Shown: positions 1 to 9,377, counted from the stretch's first letter. The stretch is DNA of 27,176 bases from Tubiluchus corallicola (GCA_030141605.1 JAQGDQ010002466.1:1-27176), one strand, 5' to 3'. The notes: generated by a model from the letters alone, not told the origin. Program-made: numbers and translations.

Positions 1-1
1 T

Positions 2-199
2 GATAATGGAAACAAAAAAAATATTGGCACTTATTATAAAAATTTAAAGCATCATAGCTGGATCTACTATGACTTAAATAATCTACCTTTATTAGAGGAA
101 AACTATACTAAGGGAGTTTTAAATGGAGATTACATTTGGTATGAAGATGGTATTGTTATACTAAAAGAAACTTATAAAAATGGAAAGCTTATTAAATAA
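2..199 (+). CDS. MORN-repeat (YwqK-like) protein, C-terminal end only
   Basis: An open frame enters from the left edge and stops at TAA 197-199; about 65 codons are visible. The residues show the spaced pattern of MORN-repeat variants: a G-x-Y/W-x-x-Y-x-x-G rhythm with aromatic pairs, such as NGDYIWYEDG followed by ETYKNGKLIK. Such repeats occur in YwqK-type proteins, which are often annotated as toxin-antitoxin-associated antitoxins, and in many proteins of unknown role, so no function is assigned. The start and any signal peptide lie outside the window. It ends 33 bp before mltG on the same strand with no terminator seen between, so co-transcription is possible. Confidence 0.6.
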   Translation, partial: DNGNKKNIGTYYKNLKHHSWIYYDLNNLPLLEENYTKGVLNGDYIWYEDGIVILKETYKNGKLIK

Positions 200-232
200 A
201 TATAACTAAATTTATACAACAGGAGATGTATT

Positions 233-1225
233 ATGAATTTTTTTACTAGATTTGTAGTTATTGGTTTTATTAGTTTATTTTTATTTTTCTACTTATATAA
301 CTATAATATTTATAAGAAAGCTTATACTGTGTCTAAACAAGAGTTCGAAATAAAACCGGGAGATACTATATATAAGACATACAATCAGTTAGGAATAAAT
401 GAAAGTATTTTTTTAAAAATCTTTTTTAGAATAAATAGTAGTGATAAAAACATAAAAGCTGGAGAGTATCAATTAGAGAAAACAAATTATACAATTAACG
501 AATTATATAATTTGTTATTTAAAGGACAAGAGTCTAACTTAAAGATTACTATTCCTGAAGGATTTTCTTTATCTCAGGTTAAAAAAAGATTAGCAAATAA
601 AGATATCATGACTCAAAATGAGTTTGATAATATCTTAAAAAATATAAAAGACTTTCCTTACCCAACTCCAAAAAATAATTTTGAAGGTTATATTTATCCA
701 GATACTTATTTTATTAGTAAATCTCAAAGTAAAAAAAGTATAGTTAAAATGTTTTTAGATGAGTTCATAAAAAACTTTCCCCCTGAAAATTACCCAGATA
801 AAGAATTATTCTATGAAAAATTAATTATGGCTTCAATAATTGAAAGAGAGGCTTTGCTCACTTCTGAGGAAACTACAATATCATCAGTTTTTTATAACAG
901 AATCGATAGAGACATGAAGTTAGAGTCAGATGCTACAGTTAATTATGTTTTTAATTATGAAAAAAAGAGAATTTTATTTAAAGATTTAAAAGTTAATTCT
1001 CCTTATAATACATATGTAAACCATGGATTGCCTCCATCTCCAATAGCTAACCCTTCTATTACAGCTATTGAAGCTGCTTTTAAGCCCATAAAAACAGATT
1101 TTTTGTTTTTTGTAGCTATAGAAGATGGGTCTGGAGCACACAAGTTTTCAAAAACATATAAAGAACATACTGAATTTATAAAAAAGGTTAGAAATAAAAA
1201 TAGGAGAAAAAAACAATATGAGTAA
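233..1225 (+). CDS. mltG: Endolytic peptidoglycan transglycosylase MltG
   Basis: This is an inner-membrane lytic transglycosylase that cuts nascent glycan strands within the chain and helps set strand length. The 330 residues match the usual family size. An N-terminal membrane segment (about residues 6-24) anchors a periplasmic domain with a LysM-like subdomain (about 35-100) and the YceG/MltG catalytic domain. The family hallmark IIERE-A is at about residues 202-207, with the catalytic Glu at about 204. It is followed by a SVFYNRI segment and later by NTY...GLPPSPIANP. The start is ATG 233, six bases after AGGAGA. The last 8 bp overlap the next gene, which suggests translational coupling with the radical SAM gene. 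No lesion or missing key residue is seen. Confidence 0.95.
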   Translation: MNFFTRFVVIGFISLFLFFYLYNYNIYKKAYTVSKQEFEIKPGDTIYKTYNQLGINESIFLKIFFRINSSDKNIKAGEYQLEKTNYTINELYNLLFKGQESNLKITIPEGFSLSQVKKRLANKDIMTQNEFDNILKNIKDFPYPTPKNNFEGYIYPDTYFISKSQSKKSIVKMFLDEFIKNFPPENYPDKELFYEKLIMASIIEREALLTSEETTISSVFYNRIDRDMKLESDATVNYVFNYEKKRILFKDLKVNSPYNTYVNHGLPPSPIANPSITAIEAAFKPIKTDFLFFVAIEDGSGAHKFSKTYKEHTEFIKKVRNKNRRKKQYE

Positions 1226-2870
1226 TATAGTTTTTTTAGGAATAAATAGCAGCTTTTCTCATAGCAATCTTGCTTTATTATACTTAAAATCATATTTGGA
1301 AAAATACACTTCTAAAAAATCAACTTTAATTGAAACTACTGTAAATAGTAAATTAGATATGGTTTTTAAATCGCTATACGAAATAAAACCAAAATATATT
1401 TTTATTTCAACATATATTTGGAATATAGAGTATGTAAAAAAAATCGTCCTAAATATAAAAAAGATAATTCCATATACAAATATAGTACTTGGAGGACCTG
1501 AGGTATCTTATAATTCTATTTCGTTAATGAAAAAAATTAATGAAATAGATTTTATTATTAAAGGAGAAGGAGAAAAAACTTTAGTTGATTTTTTTTCTTC
1601 AGAAATCGAAAAAGTAAAAGGAATATATTACAGGAAAAATAATAGTATTTTTTTTAATGGCGAGCAAAGCTTAATAAAAAACTTAGATTATGTTCCTTTT
1701 CCATATGATACTAACTATTTTTTAACAAATAAAAATAAAATTTTCTATTATGAAGCTAGCAGAGGATGTCCTTATAGCTGTATATATTGTATGTCTTCTT
1801 TAGATAAAGGCATCAGATATTTTTCGCTTGAAAGGATAAAAAAAGATTTAAAGGTATTTATGGATTTTAACATTAAGTTAGTTAAATTTGTAGATAGAGC
1901 CTTTAACCTTAACAAAGAAAGGTATTTTCACATTTGGGAGTATCTTCTTAACAACTGGAATAGAAAAACTAAATTCCACTTTGAAATTAATGGCGACGTC
2001 TTAACTTTTAAAGATTTAGAGCTATTAAAAAAATTTCCTAAAAACTTTATTCAATTTGAAATAGGAGTACAAACTACCAATTCTATTACTATTTATAAAA
2101 TAAGAAGGTCAACTAATTTAGAAAAATTGAAAAAAAATGTTCAAAATATTTCTAAAAACATCCATACTCATTTAGATTTAATAGCAGGCTTGCCATATGA
2201 TAGTTATAATTTATTTATTAAAGCTTTAAACTATACTTATTTTTTAAAACCTGATATGATACAACTTGGATTTCTAAAAATCTTAAATGGGGCTCCTATA
2301 AAAAGTATTTTAGATGAATGCTCTTATAAATATAATAGTTATGCTCCTTATGAAGTTTTGTCAAACAAGAGCCTTAATTATGAGGAAATTTTAAAGTTGA
2401 AAAATATAGAAAAATTAATTAATATTTATTATAATTCTAAAAACTATGAAGTAACTTTAAAATATTTATTTAACCACTTATATAGATTACCTAGTGAATT
2501 TTACGAGGAATTAAGTAATTATTTTAGCAATTTAAATATATTAGACATTACACAGAAAAAATTAAGTTTTTATAAATATTTATATGATTTTTTTATTTAT
2601 AAAAAATTTTCTGAAATTAATATAATTGTAGAACACTTAAAGTTTGACTATATCAAAAATAATAAAAATACAGATACCCCTTCTTGGATGACAAGAAAGA
2701 AAAATAATGAAAAATATAAAAATCTTATAAAGAAATTAAATTATGTAAGTTTGAAACAGGCCATAAAAAATACTGATTTAGAAAGTTTTTCTTATGATAT
2801 TTTAAATGATACAAAAGACAAAGTTGATATTTTATTTATATATAATAAAAATATAGAATTAGCTTGTTAA
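1218..2870 (+). CDS. B12-binding-type radical SAM protein (DUF4080-like)
   Basis: A 550-residue protein in the layout of B12-binding-domain radical SAM enzymes. Residues 1-150 form a Rossmann-like cobalamin-binding fold, with GINSSFSHSNLAL at the start and LGGPEVSYN then KGEGE near its end. The radical SAM core follows, with its Fe-S cysteines in CPYSCIYC (Cys184, Cys188, Cys191). The C-terminal ~200 residues resemble the DUF4080 region of this family. The N-terminal domain lacks the classical DxHxxG histidine, as is common in this group. The substrate is unknown; family members may carry out methyl transfer or other radical chemistry. The start ATG lies inside the end of mltG (8-bp overlap), so the two are probably translated together. 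It ends in TAA, 74 bp before tilS, which has its own promoter. Confidence 0.88.
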   Translation: MSNIVFLGINSSFSHSNLALLYLKSYLEKYTSKKSTLIETTVNSKLDMVFKSLYEIKPKYIFISTYIWNIEYVKKIVLNIKKIIPYTNIVLGGPEVSYNSISLMKKINEIDFIIKGEGEKTLVDFFSSEIEKVKGIYYRKNNSIFFNGEQSLIKNLDYVPFPYDTNYFLTNKNKIFYYEASRGCPYSCIYCMSSLDKGIRYFSLERIKKDLKVFMDFNIKLVKFVDRAFNLNKERYFHIWEYLLNNWNRKTKFHFEINGDVLTFKDLELLKKFPKNFIQFEIGVQTTNSITIYKIRRSTNLEKLKKNVQNISKNIHTHLDLIAGLPYDSYNLFIKALNYTYFLKPDMIQLGFLKILNGAPIKSILDECSYKYNSYAPYEVLSNKSLNYEEILKLKNIEKLINIYYNSKNYEVTLKYLFNHLYRLPSEFYEELSNYFSNLNILDITQKKLSFYKYLYDFFIYKKFSEINIIVEHLKFDYIKNNKNTDTPSWMTRKKNNEKYKNLIKKLNYVSLKQAIKNTDLESFSYDILNDTKDKVDILFIYNKNIELAC

Positions 2871-2894
2871 AATATCTTAATTAGATAAATTTAG

Positions 2895-2922
2895 TTACTT
2901 TAAAAATAAATTATGTTATAAT
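2895..2922 (+). promoter_or_regulatory. Promoter of tilS-ftsH
   Basis: A TTACTT -35 box (2895-2900) is followed after 16 nt by an extended -10, TGTTATAAT (TATAAT at 2917-2922). It lies in the 74-bp gap and ends 22 bp before the tilS ATG. The near-perfect extended -10 is the main support. Confidence 0.72.
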
Positions 2923-2944
2923 TTACAAAATTTGGTGATTTATT

Positions 2945-4279
2945 ATGAATTACACAAAAATAATTGAAAATAGCAAGTTAATAGAAGAAAACGATCACAT
3001 TATAATTGCTCTTTCTGGAGGTCCTGATTCTATATTTTTATTTCACCATTTATTATTAATGAAGGAGAAATATAATTTAACTTTGCATATAGCCCATTTA
3101 AATCATAATCTCAGAGGAGAAAATTCAAGAAATGATGCTGATTTTATTAAATCCCTAGGAGATAAGCATAATATTGAAACCTTTATTAAAACAAAAGACA
3201 TATTAGATATATCTAAAAAACTAAAAATATCAGTAGAAGAATGCGGAAGAATAGAACGCTATAAGTTTTTTGAAAATATAAAAGCAAAAACAAAAGCAGA
3301 CAAAGTTGCCTTAGCTCATAACAAAGAGGACAATATAGAAACTTTTATTTTTCGACTTATGCGAGGGACTTCTTTAAGTGGCTTAGCAAGCATTCCTAAA
3401 AAAAGAAATTTTTATATAAGACCTATATTAGATATATCTAAAGAAAAAATCCTGCTTTATTTAAAAAAATTTGACATTCCATATAAAGTAGATAAAAGTA
3501 ACTATTTAGATGAATACACAAGAAATAAAATCAGGCTAAACTTAATTCCATATATAGAAGAAAATTATAATATTAATTTTAAAAAAAATATTTTTAACAT
3601 CATTAAAGACATTAAAGAAGTCGAAACATATTTAAATTCTCAAATTAAAGAATTAATAAAAAGTGAAAATATATCCTTTAGGGAAATAAAAAATTTTCCT
3701 GCTTATATGAAAAAAAGAATACTTGCAGAATATTTAAAAAAAAATAACTTTGATTACAATAGAAATAAATTAGAAGAAATTTATAAAATACTATATAAAA
3801 ATGGTACTAAAACTATTTATTTAGATGACAAGTATATGCTTATAAAAGAATATGATTATTTTTACATTGATAAAATAAAAAAATATGAAATTGTAAAAAA
3901 TGAAGCTCTTACTTTACAAATACCCAGTGTTCATAAGTATGGTAATTATACAATAATAACAAAATATGCTACGAAAATAAATAATCGTAATAACTATTTC
4001 TATATAAAAAGCATCAAAGGTAACGACCTTGTGGTTAGAGGCCGTAAAGAAGGTGATAAAATACATATACCTGGAATGACTAAATATAAAAAAATTAAAA
4101 AGATACTTATAGACAAAAAAATACCTAGATTTCAACGTGATTTTATTCCTATTTTTCAATATGGTGATGAAATTATATATGTTTTTGATATTGCAAAGAG
4201 CGTACACCTTGAAAGTGAAGAAAGTGGCAGTCTAATAGAAGTACATGTTAAGGAGGAAAAAAGTGTCAGAAAAAGATAA
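2945..4279 (+). CDS. tilS: tRNA(Ile)-lysidine synthetase TilS
   Basis: TilS uses ATP and lysine to convert C34 of the CAU-anticodon tRNA-Ile to lysidine, so that the tRNA reads AUA and is charged with isoleucine. This is essential in nearly all bacteria. The 444 residues show the N-type ATP pyrophosphatase P-loop SGGPDS at 24-29, the HLNHNLRG segment after it, and AHNKEDNIETFIFRLMRG in the tRNA-binding part of the catalytic domain. A C-terminal substrate-binding domain (about 330-440) contains the VRGRKEGDKI motif. AUA codons are very common in this AT-rich window, consistent with heavy reliance on lysidine. The start ATG has only a weak GGTGAT upstream. The 3' end overlaps ftsH by 17 bp, so the two are coupled. 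Confidence 0.95.
   Translation: MNYTKIIENSKLIEENDHIIIALSGGPDSIFLFHHLLLMKEKYNLTLHIAHLNHNLRGENSRNDADFIKSLGDKHNIETFIKTKDILDISKKLKISVEECGRIERYKFFENIKAKTKADKVALAHNKEDNIETFIFRLMRGTSLSGLASIPKKRNFYIRPILDISKEKILLYLKKFDIPYKVDKSNYLDEYTRNKIRLNLIPYIEENYNINFKKNIFNIIKDIKEVETYLNSQIKELIKSENISFREIKNFPAYMKKRILAEYLKKNNFDYNRNKLEEIYKILYKNGTKTIYLDDKYMLIKEYDYFYIDKIKKYEIVKNEALTLQIPSVHKYGNYTIITKYATKINNRNNYFYIKSIKGNDLVVRGRKEGDKIHIPGMTKYKKIKKILIDKKIPRFQRDFIPIFQYGDEIIYVFDIAKSVHLESEESGSLIEVHVKEEKSVRKR
4251..4265 (+). promoter_or_regulatory. Ribosome binding site fixing the ftsH start at GTG
   Basis: AGGAGG (4251-4256) lies six bases before GTG 4263-4265, inside the end of tilS. An in-frame ATG at 4245 lies upstream of this Shine-Dalgarno and has none of its own, so the GTG is the better start. 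Confidence 0.75.
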
Positions 4280-6389
4280 AAATAATATAGAAGACCTAGA
4301 TAGCAATATTAACCAGGAAGAAAGCTCTGAAGAAACAGAAGAAAAAAATATAGATATAGATGATAAAGATATGAAAATTAACGATGATTGTAGTGAAGAT
4401 AGCATAGAAAATGAAAACTCTAATGTTGAAAAAAATAATAAAGCATCTAGTAAAGAAGATCTAATAAAGAAAAGAAGAGATGAATTAAAAAAAGCTCTTC
4501 AAAATAATAGAAGTCAAAAGAACAGTTTAAATTCAAATAAGGGCCTTAGCAAAAATGCTTTTATAATAATTATTACAGTACTTGTCATGATCATAATATC
4601 TAGAAACTTACTTATTGACAATAATACCACTGAAAGTACAATCAGTTATTCAGAGTTTGTGGAAAAAATAGAAAACGGAGAAATATATACCGTTTCTGAA
4701 AAAGATGGATACATATATTCATCTTCTACTATTAAAGAAGTCCAAAATAATGGAAAGATATTAGAAACTAAAAATGAAACTAGAGCTAAGCTTATCTCTG
4801 ATAGATTAGCATATGATGAAAATTTAATCTCTATTTTAAAAGAAAAAAATGTTGAAATTATTTCTGAGAAAAATACTGAAACTTCTATCTTTATTACTAT
4901 TTTAATAAATTTATTACCATTTTTAATTATTATTGGTATTTGGGTATTTTTATTTAATAAAATGAGTAGAGATGGTGGAGGTGGTTCTCAAATATTTAAT
5001 ATGGGTAAATCTAAAGCTAAAACAGGAATTATGACCAATGTTACTTTTAAAGACGTTGCAGGTATTGATGAGGCTAAGGTTGAGCTTAAAGAGGTCGTTG
5101 ACTTCTTAAAAGAACCTCAAAAGTATAAAAAGATTGGTGCCAAGATACCTAAAGGGGTTTTACTCTTAGGATCTCCAGGTACTGGTAAGACCCTGCTTGC
5201 CAAAGCTGTAGCTGGAGAGGCCGGAGTTCCTTTCCATAGTATTTCTGGATCTGAGTTTGTTGAAATGTTTGTTGGAGTAGGTGCTTCTAGGGTAAGAGAT
5301 TTATTTAATAAAGCAAAGAAAAATTCTCCTTGTATAATTTTTATTGATGAAATTGATGCTGTTGGTAGAAAAAGAGGTAGTGGTACAGGTGGAGGAAATG
5401 ATGAAAGAGAGCAAACTTTGAATCAATTACTTGTTGAAATGGATGGTTTTGGAACTAACGAAACTATCATAATAATTGCTGCAACTAATAGACCTGATGT
5501 CTTAGACAGCGCTTTAATGAGACCTGGAAGATTTGATAGAAGAATTGTTGTTGATAGACCTGATATAAAAGGAAGAGAGTCTATATTAAAAATACATTCT
5601 AAAGGAAAAAAACTTGATAAAGATGTAAATCTACTTACTATTGCCAAAAAAACTCCTAATACTGTAGGGGCAGACCTTGCAAATATTATTAATGAAGCAG
5701 CTATACTAGCTGCTAGAGATAATAAAAAAGAAATATCAATGGTACATTTTGATGAAGCTGTTGAAAGAGTCTTTATGGGACCTGAAAGAAAGTCTAGGAT
5801 TATGCCTGAATCTGAAAAAAGAAGCACATCTTATCACGAAGTAGGGCATGCCCTTATTGCTAGACTTCTACCTGAAACAGACCCAGTTCATAAAGTAACT
5901 ATTATACCAAGAGGTATGGCTTTAGGACTTACTTGGCAATTACCTCAAGAGGATAGATATTCTATAAGTAAAAAAAGAATAGAAAACGATATAAAAATTT
6001 TATTAGGAGGGAGAGCAGCAGAAGCAATTGTATTTGAAGATGTTACAACAGGAGCTAGTAACGATATACAAAGAGCAACAGAATTAGCTTACAATATGGT
6101 TACAAAGTTTGGGATGAGTGATCAGTTTGGGCCAATTTTATTAGATTCTACTCAAGAAGGAGATATGTTTAGAAATAAAATATTTAGTGAAGCCACTGGG
6201 AAAGAAGTTGATAAAGAGGTTAGCAAAATTATAAACAATTCATATAAAGAAGTAAAGCAGATGTTAATTGATAATTATGAAAAACTTGACAATATTTCAT
6301 TAGAGTTACTTGAAAGAGAAACCCTAGAGGAAAATGAATTTGAAAAATTATTTAATGGAGAAAAACTCCAACCAATTAATGATATGTAG
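4263..6389 (+). CDS. ftsH: ATP-dependent zinc metalloprotease FtsH
   Basis: FtsH is a hexameric inner-membrane AAA+ protease that degrades misfolded membrane proteins and short-lived regulators. From the GTG start it has 708 residues. TM1 is at about 98-114, a periplasmic loop follows, and TM2 is at about 208-231. Walker A is GSPGTGKT (303-310), Walker B is IIFIDEID, and the second region of homology contains [18 protein letters not shown]. The zinc site is HEVGH (His525, Glu526, His529), with the third ligand in GASND (Asp601). The unusual part is the first ~97 residues, which are highly acidic and lysine-rich and precede TM1; most FtsH proteins have only a few residues there, which explains the extra length over the usual 610-650. 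It overlaps tilS by 17 bp and is followed by a strong terminator. Confidence 0.97.
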   Translation: MSEKDKNNIEDLDSNINQEESSEETEEKNIDIDDKDMKINDDCSEDSIENENSNVEKNNKASSKEDLIKKRRDELKKALQNNRSQKNSLNSNKGLSKNAFIIIITVLVMIIISRNLLIDNNTTESTISYSEFVEKIENGEIYTVSEKDGYIYSSSTIKEVQNNGKILETKNETRAKLISDRLAYDENLISILKEKNVEIISEKNTETSIFITILINLLPFLIIIGIWVFLFNKMSRDGGGGSQIFNMGKSKAKTGIMTNVTFKDVAGIDEAKVELKEVVDFLKEPQKYKKIGAKIPKGVLLLGSPGTGKTLLAKAVAGEAGVPFHSISGSEFVEMFVGVGASRVRDLFNKAKKNSPCIIFIDEIDAVGRKRGSGTGGGNDEREQTLNQLLVEMDGFGTNETIIIIAATNRPDVLDSALMRPGRFDRRIVVDRPDIKGRESILKIHSKGKKLDKDVNLLTIAKKTPNTVGADLANIINEAAILAARDNKKEISMVHFDEAVERVFMGPERKSRIMPESEKRSTSYHEVGHALIARLLPETDPVHKVTIIPRGMALGLTWQLPQEDRYSISKKRIENDIKILLGGRAAEAIVFEDVTTGASNDIQRATELAYNMVTKFGMSDQFGPILLDSTQEGDMFRNKIFSEATGKEVDKEVSKIINNSYKEVKQMLIDNYEKLDNISLELLERETLEENEFEKLFNGEKLQPINDM

Positions 6390-6407
6390 TAATAAATTAA
6401 AATATAC

Positions 6408-6437
6408 AAAAAGAGTACTGTTGCAGTACTCTTTTTT
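6408..6437 (+). terminator. Rho-independent terminator after ftsH
   Basis: A perfect stem AAAAAGAGTACTG / CAGTACTCTTTTT with a TTG loop ends in a T-run, 18 bp after the ftsH TAG. It closes the mltG-to-ftsH block. Confidence 0.92.
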
Positions 6438-6629
6438 ACTTTGCATTAATTATAGACTCTATTTTTATAATGTTATCTTTATAAAAAAGCATTAGTAAAG
6501 ATTAAAATATTTAAAATTCCACTGTACAATTTATAAAATTGTTAAAATTTTATAAAACCATCTTTGTTTCTTTTTTCCATATTTAAATATACAATTTTAA
6601 CTTGAATCCTATATCACATTTTACTTGGC

Positions 6630-6889
6630 CTAAGTAAATCTATAATATTTTTCATACTCTTTCATATCTGATTTAGAGACTTCTATTATATAACCATACT
6701 GTTGTATACTACATCCTTAACCATAGTTACTTTATTGTCTTTTAATACTCTAATTCTTCTTTTTTTATTTTCTGACTTCTACTATTACCTCTACTTTATT
6801 TCACTGCTAACATATACACTATATTTCCTGTTTCAATATCACTCTATTGTTCCTCTAGATAAACAACTTATAATTTTTTTGCATCTAAT
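6630..6889 (-). pseudogene. Decayed coding remnant, unidentified
   Basis: No intact gene is present, but on the minus strand protein-like text runs across two frames toward a stop at 6630-6632. Recoverable segments in order include DIETGNIVYMLAVK, SRGNSRSQKIKKEELEY, KDNKVTMVKDVVYNS and GYIIEVSKSDMKEYEKYYRFT, interrupted by in-frame stops and a frameshift. The amino-acid composition looks like a real Lys/Glu-rich C-terminus rather than random AT-rich translation. I do not recognise the family. It sits between the ftsH terminator and a dead insertion sequence, in a patch that is losing its genes. The rest of 6438-7047 shows nothing else I can support. It could still be chance. Confidence 0.35.
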
Positions 6890-7047
6890 TAATTATACCT
6901 AGCTTTAAACAGTAGTATTTTTAACAATAATAAACTTGAGCAGGTGGATTGATATTTATTGAACTTTGCTTCTTTCCTGTATTTTTTAGTAACGTAGCTA
7001 CAAATCTATAATCTTTTACATACTTAACTCCTATTCTTCAACACATA

Positions 7048-7060
7048 TCTGTTAACTTAA
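7048..7060 (+). repeat. Left terminal inverted repeat of the IS
   Basis: TCTGTTAACTTAA is the exact reverse complement of 8253-8265. It defines the left end of the element, 87 bp before the transposase start. Confidence 0.82.
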
Positions 7061-7146
7061 GTTTATGTGAATCACTCCTAAATGCTTTAGCGTATAATGT
7101 TGTCACTAAACATCATTACCTCCAACCAAAAGGAGTAATTTTTACT

Positions 7147-8106
7147 ATGATTAATATCTGTTGTCCTGTATTTTTTAGTAAAGATTTGTACGATTTGGCT
7201 TTGAGCCTAAATACCGTTTACAAAAGTATCTATGCAAAAATTGTAAAAGACTATTTACTAAAAGATCTTTTAAGAAAAAACAAACTAAATATCCTAAATG
7301 CCCTATTTGTTGTAAAGGGACTTATCTTCACCATGATTATACTTACTATTCTAACTTTACTTGCAATGATAAAGCTTGCAGTCATTCTATAAAGCTTATT
7401 AAAGATTCTACTATGAAGAATAGTTCTTCTGAATTTATCAAATCTGCTGGTAGATCTTTTAAAAAAATGAGAACTAATGCTAAGATCATTATTGATGCTC
7501 TATACATGTACTTTGTCAATAGTTCTTATACTAGAGCTATTTCTAACTTTTTTAAAGATTGATATGATTTTTACATTTCTCATGTTTCAATACACAAATG
7601 GATTAATAAATTCTATTATGCCTTTAAGTATATTTCTAAATCACTTATACCTGGTTCTTTAAATCAATTTGATGAGCGGCATGCTGATGAAACTGTTATT
7701 AATATCCGTGGTAATAGATTTTATATTTGGACTCTTATTGACTCTGAAACTAGATATCTTATTGATTACCACCTTACTGAATCTAGAAAAGCTAGTGAAA
7801 CTCTTGCATTATTTTATTATACCAGCTAAAACTATTTTTAATAAATCAAAACATATTAAAGTTCAAAAGTTTTTTGATGATATTAATAATAATTTAATTG
7901 AATCTTTTTTTAGTAAATTTAAAGCTCATTATAAAGCTAAAAGAGATCTAAGTCATTTGAGACTCCACCAATAAAACTTTTAACTTTATTTTTCTTCTTT
8001 TACAACTATATTAGACCTCATGGTAGCCTTGGTAACTTATACTCCTTCCAGAATATCCAGTGTTAAATATTCTGAAATTTCTATAAAAAATTTATTACTT
8101 TTCTAA
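7147..8106 (+). pseudogene. IS transposase (zinc ribbon + DDE), multiply broken
   Basis: ATG 7147 follows AAGGAG and begins with ICCP...SKDLY. The reading frame then shifts at about 7190 to give RFGFEPKYRLQKYLCKNCKR and a CPICC zinc-ribbon half. An in-frame TGA at 7560-7562 replaces what looks like a Trp codon (KD-stop-YDFY). The DDE core resumes with the first catalytic Asp in HADETVINIRGNRFYIW. Between about 7800 and 7830 there is a frameshift plus loss of roughly 20-30 residues, removing the stretch that normally carries the second catalytic Asp. The last part, HIKVQKFFDDINNNLIESF with the family Glu, is in another frame. One or more further shifts precede YNYIRPHGSL and the final TAA at 8104-8106. 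It is inactive. Confidence 0.88.
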
Positions 8107-8252
8107 TTCTTTGCTTTATTTCTTGACTTAACCACAGTTTCTATGGTATTTTGTTTTTTTTATTAATTTTGGTAATTCGTTTTTTACGACATTATTTTAC
8201 TTTTTAGGAATTTACTTTTCACATTTTCCTTACTTTTTTTATGTTTTTCATT

Positions 8253-8265
8253 TTAAGTTAACAGA
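8253..8265 (-). repeat. Right terminal inverted repeat of the IS
   Basis: TTAAGTTAACAGA pairs exactly with 7048-7060 in inverted orientation. It lies about 147 bp after the end of the transposase remnant. Confidence 0.82.
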
Positions 8266-8397
8266 CTCAAAAACACTACTTATTTCAAGTATCCTGCTCT
8301 TTTATCATATAAATATCTAAAATTCTATTTGAATAACTACTTTTAGTAAAATTATTATTACAGGATCTAGGGATTTAGAGATATACTTGTTTTAGAA

Positions 8398-8435
8398 TAA
8401 AAAAAAGGAGCTAAATTTTTAGAATCCTTCTTTTC
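8398..8435 (-). terminator. Terminator of the quaternary-amine ABC operon
   Basis: On the minus strand an AAGGA-TT-CTAAA / TTTAG-C-TCCTT stem with a small internal loop is followed by eight T residues, about 50 bp beyond the binding-protein stop codon. Confidence 0.7.
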
Positions 8436-8485
8436 GTTTTCTACTATTAAAAATATATTGATTAATAAGACATACTACTGTATTT

Positions 8486-9358
8486 TTATTTAATTAAACC
8501 CTTTTCCTTCAACATTTTAGTAGCAATTTCTTTTACTTCTGCACCTTCATCAACCATTAAGTTATATTTTTGTAGTTCACTCTCTGTCCATTTATCTTCA
8601 AGATCACTTATAGCAGCTATAATTTCTGGATTACTTTCTGCAAAATCATTATGTACCACTGGAGTTATATAATAGGGTGGGAAAAAACCTTTATCATCAT
8701 CAAGATTAACAAATCCAAATTTTGCAATTCTACCATCTGTTGAAAAAGATGAGTTCACATCAATATCTCCTTTATCTAAAGCAATATAAGTTAGACCTTG
8801 ATCCATATCTTTTTCTGATTTAAAAGTAATATCATATGCTTCTTTTAGACCTAATAATCCATCACTTCTATTTAAAAATTCAGAATTACTTCCTAGTATA
8901 AGGTCATTTGATATTTTTGCAAGATCTGATATATTTACAATATTATGTTTCTTTGCAAGTTCTGGCTTTATTGAGAGAACATAGGTATTATTCCAACCTA
9001 GTGGCTTAAGCCACATAATCTTATCTTCCTCCATAGCAATTTTTTTTACATAATTATAGGTTTTTTCTGGAGATAGCACTTTTGTTTCACCATATATTGC
9101 TCCATAAGCAGTTCCTGTATACTCACAATATATATCAATATTTTTATTTTTTAATGCATTATGATTTAACATAGTTCCTGCTAGTTCATTCATTTTCGTT
9201 TTATACCCTTTGGATTCAAGGTAAACAGACAAAATGTTACCAGTAATTCTTTGTTCTGTAAAATTTTTATGCCCTATTCTTATTGTTTTAGAATCTTTTG
9301 AACAACTTAAAAATAAAAATGCTAAAACAATTATTATAGATATTGGTGCTTTTTTCAT
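8486..9358 (-). CDS. opuCC: Glycine betaine/carnitine/choline-type ABC substrate-binding lipoprotein
   Basis: A 290-residue periplasmic binding protein anchored as a lipoprotein. A hydrophobic leader ends in the lipobox FLSC at about residue 19, then KTIRIGHKNFTEQRI opens the mature domain as in the OsmF/OpuCC/ProX (QAT) family. DIYCEYTGTAYGAIYGE in the first lobe and a DVNSSFSTDG segment in the second are also typical. It should capture compatible solutes such as betaine, carnitine or choline; the exact ligand cannot be read from the sequence. The start is ATG 9358, because the AAGGGGTGG Shine-Dalgarno lies just upstream and includes an in-frame GTG (9367) that would otherwise add three residues. 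It is the third gene of the operon, 19 bp after the permease. Confidence 0.9.
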   Translation of the reverse strand: MKKAPISIIIVLAFLFLSCSKDSKTIRIGHKNFTEQRITGNILSVYLESKGYKTKMNELAGTMLNHNALKNKNIDIYCEYTGTAYGAIYGETKVLSPEKTYNYVKKIAMEEDKIMWLKPLGWNNTYVLSIKPELAKKHNIVNISDLAKISNDLILGSNSEFLNRSDGLLGLKEAYDITFKSEKDMDQGLTYIALDKGDIDVNSSFSTDGRIAKFGFVNLDDDKGFFPPYYITPVVHNDFAESNPEIIAAISDLEDKWTESELQKYNLMVDEGAEVKEIATKMLKEKGLIK

Positions 9359-9377
9359 AACAACCACCCCTTTTTAT

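Larger units (their letters stand above)
7048..8265 (+). mobile_element. Degenerate insertion sequence with intact terminal inverted repeats
   Basis: A 1,218-bp element bounded by perfect 13-bp terminal inverted repeats. It contains a transposase gene broken by frameshifts, a nonsense codon and an internal deletion, so it cannot move by itself. The transposase text (N-terminal zinc ribbon, IS240/IS6-like DDE core, RPH-SL near the C-terminus) places it in the IS6/IS240-like DDE superfamily; the exact family is not certain. No convincing target-site duplication is visible in the flanks, as expected of an old insertion. Confidence 0.8.

Noticed and set aside
6702-6902. A 66-residue plus-strand ORF rich in Leu/Phe/Tyr.
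   Set aside because: It has no ribosome binding site and lies opposite protein-like minus-strand text; its hydrophobic look comes from AT-rich antisense.
7040-8275. Target-site duplication flanking the insertion sequence.
   Set aside because: The 8 bases on each side do not match; only loose A/C-rich similarity is present.
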